From positions 63,932 through 78,422 of the forward strand of contig NW_020170432.1 in the NCBI RefSeq assembly GCF_000524195.1: a stretch of 14,491 bases of DNA. Direction: 5' to 3'. Of this stretch, positions 1 to 9,500 are shown one piece after another. Within the stretch, counting starts at the first letter, position 1; the number at the start of each line of letters is the position of its first letter. This stretch comes from Echinococcus granulosus. Lineage: Eukaryota > Platyhelminthes > Cestoda > Cyclophyllidea > Taeniidae. The position numbers and the translations under genes were made by a program. The notes under the pieces were generated by a model. The model did not search any database and was not told the origin of the DNA. It saw nothing but the letters and a program-made list of their open reading frames with translations.

Positions 1-3000
1 TTTACGCTCCGAATTTAACGAAAGTTAGCCTTTAATCACTTTGCTATAGACGTTACAAGTGAATAGAACAAGGCGAGACCAGTCGACTGAGAGACGCAAT
101 GGCACCTGTAAAGCCATCCATTTAGACCACCAAGCAGACATCGCTGCCAGTGCATAAAGTTATTTGAGGGGAGGCTAGGCTTTTGCCTCGAACTGGACCA
201 CTTGGATGTACACGAGTCACTCGTAATGCACCGAGAGGTCGGTGACACTAATCCAACACCTGCGTGAATACAAATGAAAATGGCTACTTTTTCACTCATC
301 GAGGTAGCTATCTGCATTGCATGGCACTGCGCAGATGGATAGATTACTTAGCTGCGGCACCTCAATTACCTGTAAAGCCTCGATCTAGAAGTCGCTTTGC
401 GAGGGGTGTATGAAAGCTGCTCAGGTAAAATGGAGACTGCATTCCTACTGATGTCAGAGGCCAGAATCCATTTTATGGGCTGATTCACCACCATTGTACA
501 ACCCTCTCATTTACTCGGCTTTACGATTTTTTTACACAAAACAATGCTTTATTTGAGCTGGATGTAAAATCTTGCAAACAAAGTCCTGCGCCATTCTACA
601 CTTAAAGAGAAAGTCGAACAGCCTGCTGAGTTGCTACAACACCGGCAATCTCTGGCCATCACCTTTACTCCCATCAGTAATGGAAGCACTCAGTCAGATA
701 CACATACTTCTTAAAAAATAAACAAGGGAAAGAAACGTGTGCTTCGAGCATATCCCACAACTCTGCATCTTCCAATGCTGTTAATGCCTACCACGTGGGC
801 CACGGTTACTTCAGCTACCTTGCCATCGTAGCAGGGAATGAGGGAAGTGACTCCTGTGGCAGTGCCAACAATTATCACCAGCCTCTCAAAGTGGATAAGC
901 GAGAACGCATAGCTAAGCTTCACTCCGAATCGACAGTCTTTCAGATTGTTCAATGCGTTCATGCAGCAATCCTTAAAATGGATGAGTTTAGGTAGATGGG
1001 ATCAGAGTTGTCTTAAACAGACTATCTAAGTTAGCTTTCAAGCGGCTTCGCCCAGGGATTTCTTTGATGCTGTTAGGTGACATTCTAATCTCACGATCAT
1101 AGTTGTCTCCTTTTAAGGAGCTGGGTCATAGGAAATTGGAAAGAAACGACATCATCATTGAACTTATCCGATGCCAGGGAAGTCCACTCAACACCACACT
1201 GTCCTGTCACTCCAACCTCCTCAACAAGTAGGTTTCGGGGATGATTTGAAGCTTGCACCTTTGACTTCTAGGCAAGAGATCAGATTTTTTTCTCATTATT
1301 GACTGCCACTTTGTTTATGGTGCAGTTGAGTAGTGTAGGCCAAGCTATAGAGCATGTATTCGAGGTCAAGCACATCTGGTGTCCCCAAGGGAGGACCAAC
1401 TTCATTTGCCTGAGGCATTCCTTTCGATCGCACTGGAGGTCTTGTAGGATTGAATCGTCAGCCGTCTGTTGTGGTGAGGATGCTCAAAATGGCCAGCTTA
1501 TTATCAAGTTCAGGGGATCGTTGGAATCATAAGAGATATTATGAATGCCTAGTAGTAATTCTCGTCTAGTCATTCGCTTTGGTCAGTGTATCGGCTTTAA
1601 ATTTTCCTCGATTCAGCCTTATTCAGTGAACGGAGTCACCTTCGTTTATGCAAAGGGTTAGAGTTGGGACTGCTAAACTGGCAATCAATTGTTAAGTTTA
1701 AATAATAGCGTTTCATATCAATCAGTACTTTGGAAGGTCTGCCAAAGTGTTTTTGGTTGGACAGGGTGACTTTTGAATAAGGACCACGAAGAGGCCATGT
1801 GAGCCTGTATCACACGAAATTGGAAGTGAATGTGCTCACAGTGCGGTGGGAGACTGGTCACTATGGCGTGCGCTTGCCAAGTATGGATGTTTGTTGCCGG
1901 GTCGGAAGTGAGTAAGAGAAGTATTTGGAAAAGGTACAGCCATTAACGTGATGGATGAAGAGGGCTGTTGATGATTCCCATATTCCTACACAGGCATTCG
2001 GAACTAGGGTGGAAGTAGGGATAGTTAAATATCTTTCTGGAAGTACTAGATGACTGTCTCCAATTCAGAGGACGGAGCATGCCTGTTTAGAGTTCGTGAA
2101 CCATGTACTACTTTCAATGCTTGCTCAACTATTTTAAGGTCTCCCATTTGACGTCACATTTTGTCTTTCCTCTCTCTATCCCCACCCTTACCCAATTTAT
2201 AATGCTTGAGCACTCAAGGGCAAAAATTAGAATCCCCCACCATGTTTCGTCAGTTAAATTGTGAACCGCTGCAATGTGCTCAGCATCACACACAAAAGCA
2301 CAATGAAATGCATTTCTGAGGTGACAACTTCGTAGGGAATGCTAAGGCAATACCATTACGTATGTCAGGAGGCTATGTCGGCTGTCCGAGGAGGCCCTCC
2401 AGATCGCACCCCACAGGCGAGTCATACAACAGGCGTAACGTACATCCCCATGCACTAGTCGTTCTTAAATAACATGAATTCGCATCATTTTCGACAACAC
2501 CACCTACCTCTTGACAGATAAGAATCACCCATTAATCGCGTCAACGACGCTGGCTTAAGTGTGAAGATAAGGCACACTGGTCTTCTCTCCTCGCCTCCAC
2601 CCTCGGCTGGATGTAAGAGAGGATGATAAATTAAAGGCAGCAGCTGCGTGGTTCATGCAAAATTGACTCTCCAGCTCCCGTTATTTATGTCACCAGCCTG
2701 AATTATCGGTGCGCCCCATTCATGTTGGCTCCACTCACACCCCTAATCTACTCGCATGATACAGCTCAATTCAAATTCGTGCTTCCTGCAACACCACCAG
2801 AAAAGTCATAAAGCTATAAATGGTACGATAAATTTCTCTTCCCTTTGTGCGCCCAATTTAACGAAACCGATAAGTTGTTCGAATGGACCTTGTACAAATT
2901 TGATGAGCAATTAGTGAAATTGTGTAGACGATTTGGAATGCACATTGTGTGAATAAATACCAGAAGGTGCTCTCAGATTAATTGGTGGCACTGATAACTA

Positions 3001-3506
3001 CAGAGATAATTTCTTAGCTGTAATTTCTACTTCTGATCTAAACTGGTAAGAGTGGACGTATGGGTACCAGTCTGGCCAACTGTCACCAACCGGCATTACA
3101 CAGCACCTACATCAACAGCTACATTCAAAATCATTCACAATCATCACTGTGTCAGCCAGTGAGCAAGATGCGTACATTTCTTGAATCAGAAAGTCGTCAC
3201 CTTAATTTAAAAGACCGAAAATCAACTAATTGCTATCAAACGGGTAAAGATGGCGTAAGCTAAGCACTAAGGGAAGTTAAAGTAAACAGTACTTCAAGTA
3301 TAGTGTGCTAATCAATAAGATCTTTTGCCTGTCATCATGTCAAATGAATCATTTACAAGGTGCTCAATTTTGCAGTGCTCTCTTCTGCTGTGATTTAATT
3401 CCTTTTAAATGTCATGGAAATGACCATGGTAATTAGGTGGTCAGTAATTACTCGGTCTCTCCAAAGAAATCGGTACGCCGCAGGCGTCACTTAACATCAA
3501 CGCAGT

Positions 3507-3532
3507 GTTCAGTGAAAATTTTCACCGTGAAC
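3507..3532. repeat. Near-palindrome around GTGAAAATTTTCAC
   Basis: A perfect 14-base palindrome, GTGAAAATTTTCAC, is flanked by GTTCA on the left and TGAAC on the right, with two extra bases (CG) on the right side. No function can be assigned. Confidence 0.6.
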
Positions 3533-5408
3533 GACCACTTTGCGAACTTCATTGTGTTCACCCGTAAAACCTAGACCACAATAGAAGGTAGGATCTGGAG
3601 GCGACTACATGCCAAATTAGGCATGAAGTAGCTGTCTAAGACAAATTGTGTGGTTGCGAGAAGCGAATGGTTGGCAAATGCAGCATATCAACAAATTGAA
3701 GTAGGATATATTACAATTGCCTCAGGGTATAATTGGGCTAGGCATTTTATTCGCATTTACTTCTGAAGTTTGCTTCTCCAAGCGTCCAACCTCATTTTAC
3801 CAGCTATTGAAGTTGGACCCTACGTCACTCTAAAGTAAGCATGAGGTTAGAAGGCGTTGTTTTTTCAACAATTCCACGTAGGCCCTGCCTTATCATACAT
3901 AGGGCTGCATAACAGGCCGAAGTGCCCAGAGATATTAAAGCAGGACGAATTAGGCCAAATTCCTACAGTCCCTGTTTTTGTTTGCTTTGACAAAAATTTG
4001 ATTCTTTTATTTTTAACGAATAAGCCCTGATTTACTCATCACCACTGCCAGTGGAAAGAATTTTATGGCTTTTGGTCTCTTGCAGACCATCCAGCAGTGC
4101 CTTAGTCCCTACGCGGTGACAATGAGGCATTCACATCTCTCTACCTCAATGGCCTTAGCCCCTGCTTAATGGAGATGCACATAGAACAGTTCCTTACCCA
4201 TATTCTACACTGCTCAATTCTGCACTTCACGTACTGTCCTCTACTTAAATTTTAATAGCGCCATGATAGTCTTCATCAAGGAGAATGGAGAGTCTTGCTG
4301 CAGTACTTTTGAGCACTTACTCGGTGCAATTAAGTCGTTTACTTTAAGCCATTTCCAGGATGCGCGTTCTCCTCCATCTGATGGTGCAACGAAGTAAATG
4401 CAAATTTCTGCAACTGTGAACGACTGCACATAAGCCCAAATCTAGTTCATCAGCCAAGCACGGCATTTTGCGATATGAGGCATGAAGACAGAAGAAGAAT
4501 GGCAGACTACAGTGCAGGAAAGAGGAGCACGCCGATAGACTGATGTGCATCTGTGCTGCGGAATGCGCCCAGCAGTCGAGCTGACTTTACAAGTCCTTCA
4601 AAGCAATGACATGTACCTGCAGCTCCACCGAAACCTGCAAAACTTATACAATGCAGAGGATGCATGATGAAGTCTTGCCTAACTTGTGTCAAAAGTGTTT
4701 TTGAACTTAGCTTTTGCTGCTGGATTCTCCGATGAGATCACGCAGGTGCTCGAAGCCAACGTGTGAGCAACTCAATGCCTCATGGCAAAGGGGCAGTGAG
4801 CAATCGCAAAAGAGACACCTGCTCATCCACTTATTTCTATCATCGCGCTTTACTTTCCCCACTCTGTTCCCTGTCACACTTATCTCAGCAAGGAAGGTTA
4901 AACGCTGAGTGAACAAACCTTACAATAACATCTTCCTATGTAACTCAGACCATACTTGACGTTAAATCAGTGGCGATGAGACAGGGCACTTTTATTCAGG
5001 AAGCAGCGAAGGTACCTCAAACCTCAAAACATTACATCATACCCTGTCAAACACGCATCTCATGGCTGTCAGCTTCGTTGTGGCACTTCTGGATTCTTCG
5101 TCGGAGGTGTAACATCATTCAAAATCAACACGAGTGTCAGCGGAGTGTATCCCTTCATTTAAATGAGCGCGCTTATGATTCACCTCGAGTATTGCCAGTG
5201 ATTACAAACTTGCAGCAATGGTTCATTCGAGTACTCTGCCTGCGGACTTGATCCACCTCGCACTACTATCTCATCAATGTTAATAGTATTATCAGCCAAA
5301 GGACTTGTCGGAATCAACGGGCACAATTAGCCTGGACACAACTCGTGAAAGCTGCATGTCTACTGCTTAAGCGGTGAAATTCACTCTGTTTCACTTGCCT
5401 AGCCAACT

Positions 5409-5438
5409 GTCACCCTTAGGTGCTTAGAGAAGGGTGAC
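5409..5438. repeat. Hairpin-forming inverted repeat
   Basis: The nine-base arms GTCACCCTT (5409-5417) and AAGGGTGAC (5430-5438) are perfectly complementary around a 12-base loop. It lies about 500 bases past the polyadenylation signal of the NDRG-like gene. No role is evident. Confidence 0.55.
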
Positions 5439-5914
5439 GCAAAGAGGAGAGAGCTCCTTGTGTTTATAAGCTGGAAGGATAGAAGAATGTGGGGGTCTGA
5501 TCTTTGCAAATTATGCACCCAAATTTTAAACTAAGATCAGCAATTCATGCGACACCTCCGCATCATAATAAGCAATGCGGCGTTTAGGATTAACTTTTCC
5601 TTTGCGCATACTGTAGTGCCTACTGAACAGAAGGCTGACGAAGGCAGGAAAGACGATGAAGTTTAAATGCTCTAATGTGCTAACGACGAACCGCCGCTTT
5701 TGCGGGCAATTCTCATCTTATGCACACAAACTGAGACTCAAAACTCAAAAGTTGCTTTTGCTTTGCCATTTTCTTTGCAAGCACGAGAGGGAACACCTCA
5801 AAGAACTGGGAAGAAGAATTCTAAATGCCTTACCCTGCCAATCACATACTACGCCCTCAGAATGAAAGCAGATCAGAATTCCTCACGCAACACTGCATTA
5901 GATGGTCACCTTAC

Positions 5915-6348
5915 TTAGAAGTAGGGAATACTTTATTGTCTCATTTACTCTTCCATCAGGCAGCATACACATGCACGCACACTAAAATACACTTTGAGAC
6001 AGTCCATTCTAGGCACTTTTCCAGACAAAAGTGCTGGTCAGTCGACAACTGCAACAGAGAAAACACAAGAAACGCGAGGTGGGATTGATGGCAGGAGGTG
6101 AGTAGGGAGCAGGATGGGATAAATGGCCTCAAATGATTGGCACTTCTACACCAGCAAAGCCGCGATAAAAGGTTGAAGAGGACAAGCAGTGAGAATACGG
6201 GGCAGCAGGAGTATTGCACAATGGGGGATGAACAATGCGGGAAGAGGAGGGGAGAGGATGGACGACATGGACGACTGCTGCTCCAATCTGCGTGTACACA
6301 GGATGTGGGTGTGTGCGTTCCAGCGCCCTGCAGTGGAATGAGGTAAGC
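5915..6348 (-). other. 3' untranslated region of the NDRG-like gene
   Basis: This stretch runs from the TAA codon to a probable cleavage site shortly after the AATAAA at 5937-5932. The downstream end is estimated at 10 to 30 bases past the signal. Plus-strand open frames that cross it (such as 6137-6346 and 6235-6507) are short, unrecognisable and antisense to the gene, and I take them as chance. Confidence 0.6.
5932..5937 (-). promoter_or_regulatory. Polyadenylation signal AATAAA
   Basis: On the minus strand AATAAA lies about 410 bases past the stop codon of exon H, and I saw no other copy between it and the stop codon. About 40 to 55 bases further on (5896-5883) is a GT-rich stretch, TGCAGTGTTGCGTG, that fits a downstream cleavage element. 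Confidence 0.6.
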
Positions 6349-6503
6349 TTAGTTGCTACTCTCTTCCGCTACATCATTTGGCGCTGCCAGATTGGGACGG
6401 AAACCACCGGCCAGCTGAATGCGGCCCATGGGTTTGTCGTAGTCCTCCATGGACATCCTTCTGTTCAGATTCAGTGGTGTTGTCTGCATTTTTATGTGGC
6501 TCA
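6349..6503 (-). CDS. NDRG: NDRG-like terminal exon H: C-terminal tail and stop codon
   Basis: The acceptor GATTGTTGTCATTTCAG is very good and leaves two bases (TG) that complete the codon begun in exon G, giving valine. The tail then reads SHIKMQTTPLNLNRRMSMED, YDKPMGRIQLAGGFRP, NLAAPNDVAEESSN and TAA at 6351-6349. NDRG tails are usually disordered and carry basophilic-kinase sites; here RRMS is a clear R-R-x-S site. A second possible acceptor (AATGCAG, exon start 6484) would force a different frame that lacks this ordered, charged tail, so I prefer the upstream one. Confidence 0.82.
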
Positions 6504-9500
6504 CTGAAATGACAACAATCACTGAAGTTATCCATACCTAGCAGCACCACCAAGATTTTGATTGGAAAGACTTTCCTCCTCTCACAAGAAGCATGGCTAA
6601 TGTCTTCACTGACTCCACTACGAGGTGTTAGCACTAGTGAAGCAGTTTAAATGGATGGAACGTGGAGGTTTGTCAAACCTTGGAACGAGAGAACTGCTTT
6701 TCTGGTTAAACCTTACTCTGCTGCTCTCTTAATCAGTCTCTACGTCCACAGTTTTGCCACTCGCTGGCATCTCCTGCTTTACATTACCCTTATCCCTCAA
6801 GGATACTAAGCCTCGGGGGTCAGGTTAGAGGACGACCACTTGTACATCGTGACAACGACGTCTTGGCGATGCGCCAACTAGGTCAGGTGTTGGTTTCATC
6901 AAGTAGTCGGACCCAACAGAGAAAACTACTCAGGCCAAGATAAATCCTTGATGCCCCGTCGAAGAAGACGAATCGATCACTCGCCACCTACTGCATCAAG
7001 GTCCTCTACTCTTCCATGTCCTACGTCGTGTACACAGGTGTGTAGCTAACACTAAATCCCTTAAACGAGGAAATGACATTCGGCTTACAAAGAATGAGGA
7101 GGGATGACAGACAACCAACTGACACGGATATCGACAGATCAACGAAATCCACCATCAACCTCACTTTCACTTATTGCTGCCCTAAGAGGACACAAACCAG
7201 CATCTTGCAAATAGACAGGATTTGATCCGTGTCACAACCTTTCGGGTCGTAAATGGATGACCGCTGGTGGCACTATTTACTGTATTAAGTAGATACGCGG
7301 TGCCCTCGACTTAAAGGTGGGTGACTGCGGCCATGAAGCCCAAGGCCTTCTTGTACTACTGTAAATGAGCATCAACCATTATGCGCACTTGAGTGGCGCC
7401 AGTGTCCATGAATTACCCTAGCCACAAGCTGACCAAAGCAAGGTCATTTGAGAGAAGCAAGAGTACAGCAATCTCTTAGGCAATCAAGTGGGTGGACAGC
7501 TATTCTTTCCTACTGAGAGGATTGACTTAGCAATAAAGCAGAAGTTCTTTTACAGGCTTTAGAGGCTAAATTTACGGATGAGAATGCGTTTCATGTACTA
7601 AAGACACACACCTGCATAGAAACATTAACCATAGGTGGTGGTGGTGGCATGAAGGACAGAGACATCAAAGACTCACCCAAACCGATGCCTTGCAGGAAGT
7701 ACTGCATACTCTCGATCACCTTATCCGGCTAAAACAATGATGGCGATGATGATGACTTTATGAGGAGAAGGATGCAAAGAAGAAGTGGAAGTGGGTGGGA
7801 TGGTCAAAATTGGCATGGTACTCACCTTCTCTGCCAGCACATTGGCCACATTCTCCACGACAACCAGTTCGCGTGTTGCACAGGACTTTGCGCTGTGCAC
7901 CTTCATCAGTGCTTCGTAGAGCTTCTCACATCCCCTGCGTTGTGGGGCCAGGGCTCCTGTGATTAGTAGAACCGAGCATCTGTTGGAGCGTCAAAATGCA
8001 GCATTAGCAGTGTCTATTGGAAGTACGGTCTTCGGTCCTGGTGAAATTTGGTTAACATCTTGTTGACAGGCATCTCGTACGTGTTAGCAGCAAATAATCC
8101 AGGCACCAAACGCATGCATTCTTTAAGGGCCCGCAGCAGAATAGCTACTAGCATTACATCCGTTTATGCGAGTGGGTCCACTCTCGTTTTTGATATGAAG
8201 GCAACCAGTGTCTAAAGTGAGATCTGAATTTGGAGCCACTTTTCAGCATCCAATGTGAACCATCTTGCAACACTAGTAAAGACAAAAGGCGCTGTAGGGT
8301 AGTAGTAGATAGCATCTTCTCCGCGCTCCCGGTAGCCTCGTGGAAGAGCGGTGGTACGGTTATACACTAACGCGGTTGCATGGGTAACTCAGAGAGCTAC
8401 AGGCATACACTAGAAGGAACATCGGGAAGACTTCGTAGACCGGATTGAACGACCATAATAAGGTAATCGAGAGGCTCGAGTCGCAAATTCACCGACAGAC
8501 AATTTTTACGCATGAAGTGAGATAACGAATCAAAGCTTGTGGTCTGGCCAGCAAAAGGATTAACGAAGAAGTCTGTCAGTGCTACCTTATGTTCCTTTGT
8601 GGGAAAGCAATACTGTTCACTGGACAATCAACGGATGCAGAAATAATGACACTTGATGCACCACAATCCGCGATACGTGAGTCTGTGACAAGTAAGGGAC
8701 AAAACCGCCTTCACTTCCTTCTCGTATGAATTCACAAAATATTCAAAATCCCCTGTAATGCACCAAAATCTAGGTTTTTTAATTACCGGCTGTTTTGCAC
8801 AAATTTTGACGTTATTAAGTGGATGCGTAATCTTCAACATGAGTAGGGCATTGACTATTTGATGAAGAAATCGCCTATTAGACGTCCATTTGGCATGTCT
8901 ATGCCTGAATGCCCCATTTAGTTCGTTGTCTTCTAAAACGTAATAACTTCGAAGTGCGACTTTAATTTGAAAAGTCTACATTGTTCCGCCGTGCACAGCA
9001 ACAAAGCTATGCCCTGTTGCCAGTTCACGGTAGCTAATGTTCAGAAGAGTGGAGGAACCTGAACACCTCAGGGAGGCTAGTGGAAGGAAGACATCCTAAC
9101 AGGATATCGGCCAACTAACGCATGTGACCAAAGTGTACGTCAGCGAAAGATAAACGAAAAAAGGGGAGATGCTTTTAATGACAGCATTAAGCCTCTGACT
9201 TACTTTAGATCAGAAAGTCGTTCACTCAGGGGTTTCCGTCTACAAAGGGAGGAATAGAAGGATTAGCCAGGTAGGTGAAGGGAAGTAACGGAAAGTGTTG
9301 AAAGTAAAAGTGGTGAAAGCTCAGAGCCTACTCTGCTACGAATTGGAGGCAAAACTACACTGGAATATCACCTCATCGTGATTCTATCAAACCCTGCCTT
9401 CGTGATCCTACACACAGTGTCACATTCCGCCTTGAGACCACTAACGTCGTGGTGGGTTACTTCGAGCATTTTGCAGTGGAAAAAGAAGTAAGATCTTCTT

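Larger units (their letters stand above)
1..5900. other. Downstream flank with no supported gene
   Basis: About 5.9 kb past the end of the NDRG-like gene. All open frames are below 95 codons, lie on both strands and give low-complexity-free but unrecognisable peptides without linked exons. I saw no tRNA, rRNA, retrotransposon protein motif or terminal repeat. Exons of an unfamiliar gene could still be hidden here, since real exons in this window are as short as 52 bases. Confidence 0.5.

Noticed and set aside
36..317. A 93-codon minus-strand ORF at the left edge.
   Set aside because: No recognisable domain and rich in cysteine, serine and tryptophan as expected from non-coding translation.
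4970..5251. A 93-codon plus-strand ORF in the gene-free flank.
   Set aside because: Peptide composition looks random, with no motif and no supporting splice or promoter signals.
6374..6507. Alternative frame of exon H (DNTTESEQKDVHGG...) obtained with the acceptor AATGCAG.
   Set aside because: The upstream acceptor CATTTCAG is better and gives a kinase-site tail in the phase left by exon G.
8330..8400. A tRNA-like stretch, TAGCCTCGTGGAAGAGCG, resembling a D arm.
   Set aside because: No matching acceptor stem, anticodon arm or GTTCRANYC T-loop follows at the right spacing.
8673..8791. Alternative exon between D and F: minus-strand segment after CCTAG reading FWCITGDFEYF... to EVKAVLSLT, which fits the phase left by the GTAAGT donor and ends in a plausible beta strand.
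   Set aside because: Its only phase-compatible donor (ACTT then GTCACA) is very poor and would make TGA with exon F's normal acceptor. The homologous LTCPLVV strand is already present next to exon D.
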